Notes: generated from the sequence alone by a model not told the origin. 64,000 bases of DNA from Streptomyces sp. NBC_01669 (GCF_026339735.1 NZ_JAPEQG010000001.1:868001-932000), one strand, 5' to 3'. Positions 28,838 to 38,213 are shown, counted from the stretch's first letter. A program made the numbers and translations.

Positions 28838-30092
28838 GGTGCTCCTTGCCGCCCGGGTCGGCGGTCGGACAGGGACGAACAGGCGGTTCCTCGTTGCCGC
28901 CGCCGGACAGCAGCGCGGCCAGTTCCCGCTGGTGCGGGAAGGAACCGGGCCGGTAGCCGCACCACGGCTCCTCGGCGTAGGGGTCGCCGGTGACGCCGTA
29001 GGCCCGGGACCGCGAGCCGCCGCAGAGCTGGCGGAACTCGCACCGCCCGCACCGGCCGCCCAGCCGTTCGGGGTCTCGCAGCCCGGTGAACAGTTCCGAG
29101 GTGCGGTAGATATCGGTCAGGGGTGTCTCGCGTACGTTTCCGGCACCCAGCGGCAGGAAGCCGCTGGGGTGCACGGTGCCGGTGTGCGAGACGAAGACGA
29201 AGCCGCGGCCCGCGTTGACGTCCAGCGGCGGGCGCCGCACCCGGCGCGTTCCGGCGTCAAGGCCCAACTCGGCGGATCGCTTGCGCAGTTCCCGGTACAG
29301 CGGCCCGAGTCCGAGCACGGCCACGTGGTCGTCGCCGCTGTTCGCGAGCACGTGGCGCTGCAGGGCGACGCGGCGGAAGTGGTGGGCTTCGGTGGTCTTG
29401 GCGGGCACGGTCAGGCCGACGTCGTAGACGAAGTTGAGGACGTCCTCGACCTCGGCGGGGGTCAGTGCGCCGAGGGTGCGGCCGCGGCCGGTGGGCACCA
29501 GGAAGAAGGCACTCCACAGCATCGCCCCGTGCTCGGCGACCAGGCGGACGATGTCGGGGAGGTCGTACAGGTTGTGCCGGGCGACCGTCGAGTTGATCTG
29601 CACCTTCATGCCGAGGCAACGCGCTGTGTCCCAGGCGTCCAGGGTCCAGCGGAACACCCCGGGCACCCCGCGGAAGGCGTCGTGCAGCTCGGCGGTGGAG
29701 CCGTCCAGGCTGAGCGAGAGCCCGGACGCGCCCGCAGCGTGCACGGCGCGCAAACGCTCATCGGTGAGCGTCGGGGTGCCAGAGGGGGAGACAGCGACCC
29801 GGACCCCGACTTCCCTGCCGTACGCGATGAGGTCGGTCAGGTCGGGGCGCTGGAACGGGTCACCGCCAGTGATCACGAACAGCGGGGCGGGCTGCCCGAA
29901 GGCGGCCACCTGGCGCAGCAGGTCCTGCGCGGCGGCGGTGTCCAGCTCCCGCGGGTCGCGGTCGGGCACGGCCTCGGCCCGGCAGTGCAGGCAGGCCAGC
30001 GGGCAAGCCCGGGTGGACTCCCAGATGACGATGAACGGCCGCTCCCCCGCGTCGTGCCGCTGGCGGCGGATGGCACGGACGGCGGCGCTCAC
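28818..30092 (-). CDS. Radical SAM/SPASM domain protein (TIGR04053-like)
   Basis: A 424-residue enzyme with the radical SAM cluster motif CPLACLHC at residues 30-37, the glycine-rich FVITGGDPFQRPDLTDLI, and LSLSLDGSTAELHDAFRG. A C-terminal SPASM-type Cys array, CGRCEFRQLCGG, is followed by one more Cys (EEPWCGY). Relatives act in heme-pathway maturation or peptide modification. Which applies here is unknown. It starts with GTG 30092 overlapping the stop of a 53-residue frame upstream, and its own end overlaps the cupredoxin gene. The operon diverges from narGHJI, which suggests a job in nitrate or nitrite respiration. Confidence 0.85.
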   Translation of the reverse strand: MSAAVRAIRRQRHDAGERPFIVIWESTRACPLACLHCRAEAVPDRDPRELDTAAAQDLLRQVAAFGQPAPLFVITGGDPFQRPDLTDLIAYGREVGVRVAVSPSGTPTLTDERLRAVHAAGASGLSLSLDGSTAELHDAFRGVPGVFRWTLDAWDTARCLGMKVQINSTVARHNLYDLPDIVRLVAEHGAMLWSAFFLVPTGRGRTLGALTPAEVEDVLNFVYDVGLTVPAKTTEAHHFRRVALQRHVLANSGDDHVAVLGLGPLYRELRKRSAELGLDAGTRRVRRPPLDVNAGRGFVFVSHTGTVHPSGFLPLGAGNVRETPLTDIYRTSELFTGLRDPERLGGRCGRCEFRQLCGGSRSRAYGVTGDPYAEEPWCGYRPGSFPHQRELAALLSGGGNEEPPVRPCPTADPGGKEHRVQQER

Positions 30093-30250
30093 CGCACAGC
30101 CCTTCCCAGCGCCCTGAGGCTGTGTCCGGCCGCCCTGGAGTCAGGGCAGACGAAGCGGGCGGCCGGACGATGACCGGCCCGGACCGTGCGCAGCACCCAT
30201 GACGGGGGACGTCGGTGTGGGCCGCACGGATGCTGGTTGCAGTAGGACAC
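30089..30250 (-). CDS. Small 53-residue protein coupled to the radical SAM gene
   Basis: A GTG at 30250 sits six bases after a GGAGG ribosome site. The frame of 53 codons ends in a TGA that overlaps the GTG start of the radical SAM gene (GTGA). The product starts SYCNQHPCGPHRRPP, is rich in Arg and His, and has Cys at 4, 9 and 35. No family is recognised. The strong ribosome site and coupling argue for translation. It could be a leader peptide, a substrate of the radical SAM enzyme, or only a coupling device. Confidence 0.5.
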   Translation of the reverse strand: MSYCNQHPCGPHRRPPSWVLRTVRAGHRPAARFVCPDSRAAGHSLRALGRAVR

Positions 30251-30363
30251 GGGATACCTCCGGATCGGTCGCTGATCAGCATGCGGAGTCGGGACCGACG
30301 AGCGCGGCGGCCGACCAGTCCTTCCCGGTAGGCCGACAGTCCCTCGATCCGGCACTCGCGCCA

Positions 30364-30377
30364 GGGCCGGACGGCCC
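30364..30377. promoter_or_regulatory. DevR-box-like palindrome, perfect match
   Basis: GGGCCGGACGGCCC fits GGGNC-N4-GNCCC at every fixed base. It lies 113 bases before the start of the small-peptide/radical SAM operon and 220 bases before narG. Confidence 0.6.
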
Positions 30378-30489
30378 GTCAGCACGGATGCATCGCACCA
30401 GGTGCACGTAGGCCGCCCAAGCGAAATGATCAATGCTCAGGATGCAACTCCGGGCACACCCGACCCCCGGCCGACCGGACCCCAACGCC

Positions 30490-30528
30490 GGGACCATTGG
30501 GCCCTGTTGCGGCGGTCCAGACTGGGCC
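30490..30528. promoter_or_regulatory. Two tandem 15-bp palindromes upstream of narG
   Basis: GGGACCATTGGGCCC (30490-30504) and GGTCCAGACTGGGCC (30514-30528) are near-perfect palindromes with an odd centre, 24 bases apart. The first also fits the DevR-box motif at nine of ten positions. They lie 70-108 bases before the narG start, where activator sites are expected. Confidence 0.5.
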
Positions 30529-30597
30529 GGAAGGCCATCCGGCCAGGACCGCCGGCCCCAGGTGCACCAGGGCCCGCACCACCTAGCGTTCCCAGCC

Positions 30598-33500
30598 ATG
30601 GAGAACGATCAGAACACACGGCCTCAGGCGTCGAGCGCTGGTGAAGGCTGGCCGCTGGCCGCCCGGCGACTGCTCACACGCCGTGAGGTGTCGGCCGACG
30701 GGCGCGCCGTGTTCGGCGAGAACGACGGCAAGTGGGAGGGCTTCTACCGCGACCGCTGGGCGCACGACAAGGTAGTGCGCTCCACGCACGGGGTGAACTG
30801 CACCGGTTCCTGCTCGTGGATGGTGTACGTCAAGGACGGCATCATCACCTGGGAGCACCAGGCCACCGACTACCCGTCCATCGGTACCGACTGCCCCGAG
30901 TACGAGCCACGCGGCTGCCCGCGCGGTGCCTCGTTCTCCTGGTACACCTACTCCCCCAGCCGGGTCCGCTACCCGTACGTGCGCGGCGCGCTGCTGAAGC
31001 TGTGGCGCGAAGCCCGGAAGCGGCTCGGCGACCCGGTCGCAGCCTGGGCCGAGATCACCGGCGATCCGGCCAAGGCGCGCGCCTACAAGCGGGCCCGTGG
31101 CAAGGGCGGCCTGGTGCGCGCCGGCTGGGACGAGGTGAGCGAGCTGGTCGCCGCCGCTCACGTGCACACCGTCAAGACGTACGGCCCGGACCGCGTCGCG
31201 GGCTTCTCCCCGATCCCGGCGATGTCGATGGCGTCGTTCGCGTCCGGCGCCCGCTTCATGTCGCTGATCGGCGGCACCCTGCTGTCGTTCTACGACTGGT
31301 ACGCGGATCTGCCGATCGCCTCGCCGCAGGTCTTCGGCGACCAGACCGACGTGCCGGAGGCGGCCGACTGGTGGAACGCGGGCTATCTGATCATGTGGGG
31401 TTCCAACATCCCCGTCACCCGAACCCCGGACGCGCATTTCCTGACCGAGACCCGCTACAACGGCACCAAGGTCGTCGCGGTCAGCCCCGACTACGCCGAC
31501 AACGTCAAGCACGCCGACGAGTGGCTGGCCCCGCACCCGGGCACGGACGGGGCCCTGGCGATGGCCATGGGCCATGTGATCCTGCGCGAGTTCTTCGTCG
31601 ACCGCGAAGTGCCCTACTTCCAGGACTACATGCGCAAGTTCACCGACGCGCCGTTCCTGGTGGCCCTGCGCGAGCACACCGAGGGCGGCCTGGTCCCGGA
31701 CGGTTTTTTGACCGCTGCCGACCTCGGACACGACACGGAACATGCCGGGTCCAAAACCGTTCTCCTCGACGCGGCCACGGGCGAACCGTTGGTGCCGAAC
31801 GGCTCGCTCGGCTTCCGCTGGGGGGAAGCCGAGCAAGGCCGCTGGAACCTCGACCTCGGCGACGTGGTGCCCGAGTTGAGCCTGCTTGAGAGCGCGGAGG
31901 AGACGGTCGAGGTCGCTCTGCCCCGCTTCGACGAGGGCGCGACGGAGGGCGGCTCGGCGATGGTGCGCGGGGTGCCGGTCCGCAGGATCGGCGGGCGGAC
32001 GGTCACCACGGTCTTCGACCTGATGCTCGCCCAGTACGGGGTGGAGCGGCCGGGCCTGCCGGGCAGTTGGCCGGCGTCGTACGAGGACGCGAGCGAGCCG
32101 TACACCCCGGCCTGGCAGGAGACGGTCACTTCGGTGCCGGCGGAGCAGGCGGCCCGGATCGCCCGGGAGTTCGCGCGCAACGCCGAGCGCACCAACGGCC
32201 GGTCCATGATCGCCCTCGGCGCGGGCACCAACCACTGGTTCCACTCCGACACCATCTACCGGGCCTTCCTGGCGCTGACGACAATGACCGGCTGCCAGGG
32301 CGTCAACGGCGGCGGCTGGGCCCACTACGTCGGCCAGGAGAAAGTCCGTCCCCTCACCGGACTGCAGCACCTGGCGTTCGCCTTCGACTGGCAGCGCCCC
32401 ACCCGGCACATGGCGGGCACCTCGTACTGGTACCTGAACTCCGACCAGTGGCGCTACGAGGCGTTCGGGCCCGATGAGCTGGCCTCCCCGCTCGGGAACG
32501 GGCGGTTCCAGGGCAAGGCGTTCGCCGACTGCCTGGCGCAGGCCGTGCGGCTGGGGTGGACACCCGGTCACCCCGGCTTCAACCGCAACCCCCTCGACCT
32601 GACGGACGAGGCGGCGCGGGCGGGCCGGCCGGTCGCCGAGCACATCGTCGACGAACTGAAGTCCGGGCGGCTGCGGTTCGCCGTCGAGGACCCCGACGAC
32701 CCCGCCAACTTCCCTCGCGTCCTGACGGTGTGGCGTGCCAACCTGCTCGGCTCCTCCGGCAAGGGCAACGAGTACTTCCTGCGGCACCTGCTGGGCACGG
32801 ACGCGGCCGCCCGCTCCGAGGAGACCCCGCCCGAGGGACGCCCGCAGGAAGTGGTCTGGCGGGACGAGGCACCCGAGGGCAAGCTCGACCTGCTGGTCAC
32901 CATGGACTTCCGGATGACCTCCACCAGCCTGCTCTCCGACGTGGTCCTGCCGGCCGCGACCTGGTACGAGAAGGACGACCTGTCCAGTACGGACATGCAT
33001 CCCTTCGTGCACGCCTTCACACCGGCCATCGCCCCGCCCTGGCAGGCCCGCACCGACTACGACAGCTTCCTCACGATCGCCGACAAGTTCAGCGATCTGG
33101 CCGCCGAGCATCTGGGTACACGTACCGACGTCCTGGCGGTGCCGCTGCTGCACGACACCCCCGACGAACTCGCCCAGCCGGGCGGCGTGGTGCGGGACTG
33201 GAAGACCGGGGAGTGCGAGCCGATCCCGGGGCGCACCATGCCAAAGCTCGTCGTCGTCGAGCGGGACTATGCCGCGACCGCGCAGAAGATGCGTGCTGTC
33301 GGCCCGCTGCTGGACACCCTGGGCACCACCACCAAGGGCGTCACCGTCCACCCCGACCGGGAGATCGACGAACTGCGCCGTCGCTGCGGCACCGTCCGTG
33401 ACGGCGTGGCCGCCGGCCGGCCCTCCCTGGCCACCGCCTCCGACATGTGCGAGGCGATCCTCGCCCTGTCCGGCACCACCAACGGACGCCTGGCCACCGA

Positions 33501-34299
33501 GGGCTTCCGCGAACTGGAGCGGCAGACCGGCAGCGAGGGCCTGGTGGAGCTCGCCTCGGAACGCGAGGCCGAGCGGATCACCTTCGCCGACACCCGCACC
33601 CAGCCGCGTGCCGTGATGACCTCCTACGAGTGGTCGGGCTCGGAGACCGGCGGCCGCCGCTATTCTCCGTTCGTCATCAACACCGAGCACAAGAAGCCCT
33701 GGCACACCCTCACCGGTCGGCAGCACTTCTTCGTCCAGCACGACTGGATGGCCGAACTCGGCGAGCAACTGCCAGTCTACAGGCCCCCGTTGAACACCCC
33801 CCGGCACTACGGCGACGAGCAGCTGCACGAGACCGGCCGGGCGGAGGTCACGGTCTGCTATCTGACCCCGCACTCCAAGTGGTCCATCCACTCGAACTAC
33901 CAGGACAACAAGTACATGCTCGACCTGTCCCGCGGCGGCCCGGTGATCTGGATGTCCACCGCCGACGCCGAGAAGATCGGCGTCAAGGACAACGAGTGGA
34001 TCGAGGCGTACAACCGCAACGGCGTCGTCGCCTGCCGGGCCGTGGTCACGCACCGCATGCCCGAGGGCACCGTGTACATGTACCACGCGCAGGACCGCAA
34101 CGTGAACGTGCCCAAGACCGAGGTCAGCGGCAAGCGGGGCGGCATCCACAACTCGCTGACCAGGCTGCTGCTCAAGCCGACCCATCTCGCGGGCGGCTAC
34201 GCACAGTTCACCTACGCCTTCAACTACTACGGCCCGACCGGCAACCAGCGCGACGAGGTCACCGTCATCCGCCGCCGCAGCCAGCAAGTGGAGTACTGA
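30598..34299 (+). CDS. narG: Respiratory nitrate reductase, alpha subunit
   Basis: The 1233-residue catalytic subunit carries bis-MGD molybdenum and reduces nitrate to nitrite, taking electrons from NarH. The FS0 cluster ligands are visible as STHGVNCTGSC with His64, Cys68 and Cys72, and Cys107 in RGCPRGASFSW, the same spacing as in E. coli NarG. Molybdopterin-oxidoreductase features continue, such as IMWGSNIPVTRTPDAHF and TGCQGVNGGGWAHYVGQEK. The ATG at 30598 has no clear ribosome site. It is the first gene of narGHJI. Palindromes at 30364-30528 suggest control by a DevR-type regulator. Confidence 0.97.
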   Translation: MENDQNTRPQASSAGEGWPLAARRLLTRREVSADGRAVFGENDGKWEGFYRDRWAHDKVVRSTHGVNCTGSCSWMVYVKDGIITWEHQATDYPSIGTDCPEYEPRGCPRGASFSWYTYSPSRVRYPYVRGALLKLWREARKRLGDPVAAWAEITGDPAKARAYKRARGKGGLVRAGWDEVSELVAAAHVHTVKTYGPDRVAGFSPIPAMSMASFASGARFMSLIGGTLLSFYDWYADLPIASPQVFGDQTDVPEAADWWNAGYLIMWGSNIPVTRTPDAHFLTETRYNGTKVVAVSPDYADNVKHADEWLAPHPGTDGALAMAMGHVILREFFVDREVPYFQDYMRKFTDAPFLVALREHTEGGLVPDGFLTAADLGHDTEHAGSKTVLLDAATGEPLVPNGSLGFRWGEAEQGRWNLDLGDVVPELSLLESAEETVEVALPRFDEGATEGGSAMVRGVPVRRIGGRTVTTVFDLMLAQYGVERPGLPGSWPASYEDASEPYTPAWQETVTSVPAEQAARIAREFARNAERTNGRSMIALGAGTNHWFHSDTIYRAFLALTTMTGCQGVNGGGWAHYVGQEKVRPLTGLQHLAFAFDWQRPTRHMAGTSYWYLNSDQWRYEAFGPDELASPLGNGRFQGKAFADCLAQAVRLGWTPGHPGFNRNPLDLTDEAARAGRPVAEHIVDELKSGRLRFAVEDPDDPANFPRVLTVWRANLLGSSGKGNEYFLRHLLGTDAAARSEETPPEGRPQEVVWRDEAPEGKLDLLVTMDFRMTSTSLLSDVVLPAATWYEKDDLSSTDMHPFVHAFTPAIAPPWQARTDYDSFLTIADKFSDLAAEHLGTRTDVLAVPLLHDTPDELAQPGGVVRDWKTGECEPIPGRTMPKLVVVERDYAATAQKMRAVGPLLDTLGTTTKGVTVHPDREIDELRRRCGTVRDGVAAGRPSLATASDMCEAILALSGTTNGRLATEGFRELERQTGSEGLVELASEREAERITFADTRTQPRAVMTSYEWSGSETGGRRYSPFVINTEHKKPWHTLTGRQHFFVQHDWMAELGEQLPVYRPPLNTPRHYGDEQLHETGRAEVTVCYLTPHSKWSIHSNYQDNKYMLDLSRGGPVIWMSTADAEKIGVKDNEWIEAYNRNGVVACRAVVTHRMPEGTVYMYHAQDRNVNVPKTEVSGKRGGIHNSLTRLLLKPTHLAGGYAQFTYAFNYYGPTGNQRDEVTVIRRRSQQVEY

Positions 34300-34300
34300 C

Positions 34301-35845
34301 ATGCGCGTCATGGCACAGATCGCGATGGTGATGAACCTCGACAAGTGCATCGGCTGCCACACCTGCTCGGTCACCTGCAAGCAGACGTGGACCAATCGCA
34401 CCGGCGTCGAGTACGCCTGGTTCAACAACGTCGAGACCAAGCCCGGCGTCGGCTACCCGTGCCGCTACGAGGACCAGGAACAGTGGAAGGGCGGTTGGAT
34501 GCTCGACAAGCGCGGGCGTCTCGTCCTGCGCTCCGGGGGGCGGATCAGGCGGCTGCTGTCGCTGTTCTCCAACCCCGACCTGCCCTCCCTCGAGGACTAC
34601 TACGAGCCGGTCACCTACGACTACGACAACCTGGTCAGCGCTCCCGCCGGGCCGGACATGCCAGTCGCCCGGCCCCGCTCCGTCCTCACCGGCAAGCCCA
34701 CCGCCATCACCTGGGGCGCCAACTGGGAGGACGGCCTCGGCGGCGCGCCCGAGCACGCCGGCGGCGACCCCAACCTCACCGGGGAATGGGCGGAGAAAGT
34801 GAAGTTCGAGTTCGAACAGACCTTCCTCTTCCACCTGCCGAGGCTGTGCGAACACTGCCTCAACCCCGCCTGCGTCTCCGCCTGCCCATCTGGTGCGATG
34901 TACAAGCGGGTCGAGGACGGCATCGTCCTGGTCGACCAGGACCGCTGCCGCGGCTGGCGGATGTGCGTGACGGCATGCCCGTACAAGAAGGTGTACGTCA
35001 ACCACGCCACCGGCAAGGCCGAGAAGTGCACCTTCTGCTTCCCGCGCATCGAGGCCGGCCAGCCCACCGTCTGCTCCGAGACCTGCGTGGGACGACTGCG
35101 CTACCTCGGCCTGCTGCTGTACGACGCCGACCGCGTCGGCGAGGCCGCGGCCACCCCGGACGAGAAGGATCTGCTGGACGCCCAGCGCGGTGTCTTCCTC
35201 GACCCGCACGACCCCGAAGTGATCGCCGCGGCACGGGAGTCCGGCATCCCCGAGGACTGGCTGGACGCCGCCCGCCGCTCCCCCGTGTACGACCTGGTCT
35301 CCCGCTACAAGGTGGCGCTGCCGCTGCACCCGGAGTACCGCACCCTGCCGATGGTCTGGTACGTGCCTCCGCTGTCCCCCGTGCTCGACGCCGTCGACGC
35401 GGCGGGCGGAAACCAGGACGACCCCGACCACGTCTTCGCCGCCGTCACCCGACTGCGCATCCCGCTGGAATACCTGGCGGAGCTGTTCACCGCCGGAGAC
35501 ACCGACGTCGTCGCCGGAGTGCTGATGAAACTCACCGCGCTGCGCTCGTACATGCGCGAACGCACCCTCGGTGAGACCGGTGACGAGGCCGTGCTCAACG
35601 CCGTCGGGCTCACCGCCCGCGAGGCGCAGGACCTCCACCGCCTGCTCGCCGTCGCCAAATACGCCGACCGCTATGTCGTCCCGGCCGCGCACAAGGAGGA
35701 CGCGGCCGCGCTGACCGCGATGGAGAACCGATGCCCGGTCGAATCGTCCGGCGACCCGACGGACGACGGCGGGCGACGGGTGATGCTCGGCATCCCCACC
35801 CTGCGCCGCCGTACGCCCGAAACCCCCGCCGGAGGCCACCTGTGA
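34301..35845 (+). CDS. narH: Respiratory nitrate reductase, beta subunit
   Basis: The 514-residue iron-sulfur subunit relays electrons from NarI to NarG. Cysteine groups for four clusters are visible: CIGCHTCSVTCKQTW near the start, CEHCLNPACVSACPSG, CRGWRMCVTACPYKK (the Trp marks the 3Fe-4S site), and CTFCFPRIEAGQPTVCSETC. The length matches the family. It begins one base after the narG stop codon and overlaps narJ at the end. The last 30 residues are variable. Confidence 0.97.
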   Translation: MRVMAQIAMVMNLDKCIGCHTCSVTCKQTWTNRTGVEYAWFNNVETKPGVGYPCRYEDQEQWKGGWMLDKRGRLVLRSGGRIRRLLSLFSNPDLPSLEDYYEPVTYDYDNLVSAPAGPDMPVARPRSVLTGKPTAITWGANWEDGLGGAPEHAGGDPNLTGEWAEKVKFEFEQTFLFHLPRLCEHCLNPACVSACPSGAMYKRVEDGIVLVDQDRCRGWRMCVTACPYKKVYVNHATGKAEKCTFCFPRIEAGQPTVCSETCVGRLRYLGLLLYDADRVGEAAATPDEKDLLDAQRGVFLDPHDPEVIAAARESGIPEDWLDAARRSPVYDLVSRYKVALPLHPEYRTLPMVWYVPPLSPVLDAVDAAGGNQDDPDHVFAAVTRLRIPLEYLAELFTAGDTDVVAGVLMKLTALRSYMRERTLGETGDEAVLNAVGLTAREAQDLHRLLAVAKYADRYVVPAAHKEDAAALTAMENRCPVESSGDPTDDGGRRVMLGIPTLRRRTPETPAGGHL

Positions 35846-36633
35846 GCCCGCTGCCCGCAACAATTCCCGCCCTCGTCCGCACCCGCGTCCGGGCGGCCGT
35901 ACGCCGTCGCGCCCGGCTCACGCCCGAGGAGAGCGAGGCGCGCATTCCACTGCTGCGGCTGTGCTCGCTGCTGCTGCAGTACCCGGACGCCGAACTGACT
36001 GCCGCTCGACCGGTATTGACGGCTGCCGTCGAGGCATTGCCGTCCTCGCCTGCCGCCGAGCACCTGGCCGCCTTCACCACCTGGTTCACCGGGCAGGAGC
36101 CCGAGGCGCTGGAGCGCCACTACGTCGAGATGTTCGACCTGCGCCGCAAGAGCAGCCTCTACCTCACCTACTACCTGCACGGCGACACCCGCCGCCGGGG
36201 CATGGCCCTGCTCACCTTGAACCAGCGGTACCGGGCCGCGGGCTGGGACACCGACGCGGGAGAACTGCCCGACCACTTGCCGGTCGTGCTGGAATTCGCC
36301 GCCCTGGCCGGTCCAGGTGGCGGCGAGGCACCACTGCGCCAGCACCGGCGCGGGCTGGAACTGATCCACCGCGCCCTGACCGACGCCGACTCCCCCTACC
36401 GACACGTCCTGGCCGCCCTGCTCACCCTGCTGCCGCCGCCCACCGAGGCGGACCGCGCGGCAGTGGCCCAGCTCGTCGCCGAGGGCCCACCGAACGAAGA
36501 GGTCGGCCTCGCCCCCTACGGGTCGTACGGGGACGGGGAGTTCGCACCTCCGGGCACCTTCGTGCCGCCGGCGCCGGCGCCGCCGACCCGCGTGCCGCCC
36601 GCTTCGACCAGTCGTACGGAAGGCCCCCGATGA
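35842..36633 (+). CDS. narJ: Nitrate reductase molybdenum cofactor assembly chaperone
   Basis: The 263-residue chaperone holds apo-NarG until molybdenum cofactor is inserted and the complex reaches the membrane. Typical sequence is LLRLCSLLLQYPD, HYVEMFDLRRKSSLYLTYYLHGDTR and LPDHLPVVLEFAAL. The GTG start at 35842 overlaps the narH stop (GTGA) and follows GGAGG. The Pro-rich tail of about 30 residues is not part of the family core. Its TGA overlaps the narI ATG. Confidence 0.95.
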   Translation: MSPLPATIPALVRTRVRAAVRRRARLTPEESEARIPLLRLCSLLLQYPDAELTAARPVLTAAVEALPSSPAAEHLAAFTTWFTGQEPEALERHYVEMFDLRRKSSLYLTYYLHGDTRRRGMALLTLNQRYRAAGWDTDAGELPDHLPVVLEFAALAGPGGGEAPLRQHRRGLELIHRALTDADSPYRHVLAALLTLLPPPTEADRAAVAQLVAEGPPNEEVGLAPYGSYGDGEFAPPGTFVPPAPAPPTRVPPASTSRTEGPR

Positions 36634-37412
36634 ACGCCGTACCCACCCACTTGGCTGCCGCGTCCACGAGCGGCGCCGACCTCCTCCTCTGGGTCGCCAT
36701 CCCCTACATCTGTCTCGCCGTGTTCGTCGTCGGGCACGTCTGGCGCTACCGCCAGGACCAGTTCGGCTGGACCTCCCACACCAGCCAGCTCCTCGAACAT
36801 CGGTGGCTGCGCTGGGGCAGCCCGCTGTTCCACCTGGGTGCCTTCATGGTGATCGGCGGACATGTGGTGGGCCTGGCGGTCCCCGCCTCCTGGACCGAGG
36901 CCGCCGGGATCAGCGAACACGCCTACCACACCACGGCCGTCTGGGCGGGTTCGGTGGCGGGCGTCGCCATGGTCACCGGGCTCGGCATGCTGTGCGCCCG
37001 ACGGCTGTTGACCCGCCGGATCCGGCTGGGCACCGACCGCAGTGACAAGCTGCTCTTCCCGCTGCTGTCCGCCACCGTCCTGCTGGGCATCACCGCCACC
37101 GCCGCGCACAACGTGTTCGGCCCCGGCTACGACTACCGCACCACCGTCTCCGTGTGGTTTCGCGGCCTGTTCGTGCTCCAGCCGCAGCCGGAGGCGATCG
37201 CCGGAGCCCCGCTGCTGTTCCAGCTGCACGCCCTGAGCGCCTGCCTCCTCTTCGCGGCTTGGCCGTTCACACGGCTGGTCCATGTGTGGAGCGCCCCGAT
37301 CGGATACCTGGCCCGGCCGTATCTGGTATACCGGCGGCGGGCCACACCGGCCGCAGCCCCGACGGCAGGGGGCCGGCCACGGTCGTCCTCCGGCTCCCGG
37401 CGAGCGGCATGA
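36630..37412 (+). CDS. narI: Respiratory nitrate reductase, gamma subunit (cytochrome b)
   Basis: The 260-residue membrane protein oxidises quinol and passes electrons to NarH. It has five hydrophobic helices and the His residues expected to bind two hemes: HLGAFMVIGGHVVGL early and FQLHALSACLLFAAWPFTRLVH late. The ATG at 36630 overlaps the narJ stop (ATGA). A short Ser/Arg/Pro-rich tail follows the last helix. Its TGA overlaps the ATG of a VKOR relic. Confidence 0.96.
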   Translation: MNAVPTHLAAASTSGADLLLWVAIPYICLAVFVVGHVWRYRQDQFGWTSHTSQLLEHRWLRWGSPLFHLGAFMVIGGHVVGLAVPASWTEAAGISEHAYHTTAVWAGSVAGVAMVTGLGMLCARRLLTRRIRLGTDRSDKLLFPLLSATVLLGITATAAHNVFGPGYDYRTTVSVWFRGLFVLQPQPEAIAGAPLLFQLHALSACLLFAAWPFTRLVHVWSAPIGYLARPYLVYRRRATPAAAPTAGGRPRSSSGSRRAA

Positions 37413-37738
37413 GTCACAGGCCCGCGCTCGCGACGGACGCCACGACCACCCGGCGCACGCACGCAGCGGGCGCGAGCCGCCGAACGGGCCTGATGATGCT
37501 GCTTACCGGTATCGTCGGCTGGCTCGCCTCCTTCCAGCTCACCGTGGACGACCGGCGGCTCCACCGCTCTGTTCTGGTACGTGATGCTGCACTGCCTGGA
37601 GCGGGAATCGTCCCCGTGCCCTGGGGTGTGCTGGAGGTCGTCCGGGACACGCACTGGCTACTGCTCGCCGCCTGGTACGGGGTGATTACGCTGCTCGTCC
37701 TCACCCGCTTCTGGCCGTACTGGAGCAGCCCGCTGTAG
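37409..37738 (+). pseudogene. Vitamin K epoxide reductase (VKOR) family relic
   Basis: An ATG overlapping the narI stop opens a 109-residue frame. Its start, MLLTGIVGWLASFQLTVDD, resembles the first helix of VKOR-family membrane oxidoreductases. Its end, HWLLLAAWYGVITLLVLTRF, resembles the last helix. The four conserved cysteines and central helices are missing. Between the pieces, the VKOR-like LFWYVMLHCLER is in another frame. I conclude that an internal deletion and a frameshift destroyed a disulfide-forming VKOR gene. Confidence 0.6.
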
Positions 37739-37796
37739 CCGACCACCGCACCCGCACAAGCCGCTCACAGGTCATACGGATGAGAGAACGAGGATC

Positions 37797-38072
37797 ATGG
37801 ACGACGTACTGAAGGAATGGACGGCCGCTGTGAAGGCCGACCTGGGCATCGACCTCGAAGTCGACCGGGCCCTCCTGCTCGCCCTCGCGGGCGATGCGGC
37901 TCATGGCGTCGCCCGGCCCGCCGCCCCGCTGACGACCTTCCTGGTCGGGTATGCGGCGGGGCGTGTGGGCGGCGGCCCTGACGCGGTGGCCGCCGCAGCC
38001 CGGCGTGCCGGAGAACTCGCCGCCCGGTGGGCCGGTGAGGCCGACCATGGCCCGGGCTCCAGGACCGCATGA
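37797..38072 (+). CDS. DUF6457 family protein
   Basis: The 91-residue protein matches the small DUF6457 family, with DVLKEWTAAVKADLGID, VARPAAPLTTFLVGYAAG and a helical AAARRAGELAARW. Family members often accompany molybdenum cofactor genes. A role in supplying cofactor to the nitrate reductase just upstream is plausible but unproven. GAACGAGGATC precedes the ATG. A strong hairpin about 100 bases downstream ends the nar unit. Confidence 0.75.
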   Translation: MDDVLKEWTAAVKADLGIDLEVDRALLLALAGDAAHGVARPAAPLTTFLVGYAAGRVGGGPDAVAAAARRAGELAARWAGEADHGPGSRTA

Positions 38073-38170
38073 CGAGCCCCGCCGCCGGTCACGCCCAGGG
38101 CCCCTGCGCTGCTGATGTTGCGATTGGCCCGTTCGGACCCCTGCTCGACCGGTAGGACAACCGCGCGCAA

Positions 38171-38213
38171 GCCCGGGGCGCCATCCGTGATCTGAACGGA
38201 CGGCGCCCCGGGC
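38171..38213. terminator. Long bidirectional hairpin terminator
   Basis: GCCCGGGGCGCC pairs perfectly with GGCGCCCCGGGC. TCCGT and ACGGA pair further inside, giving a 17-bp stem with one small bulge. It lies at the end of the narGHJI/DUF6457 unit. Confidence 0.8.

Noticed and set aside
30583..34440. Open minus-strand frame of 1285 codons opposite narG
   Set aside because: Same reason: narG is certain, and the opposite frame has no recognisable domain.
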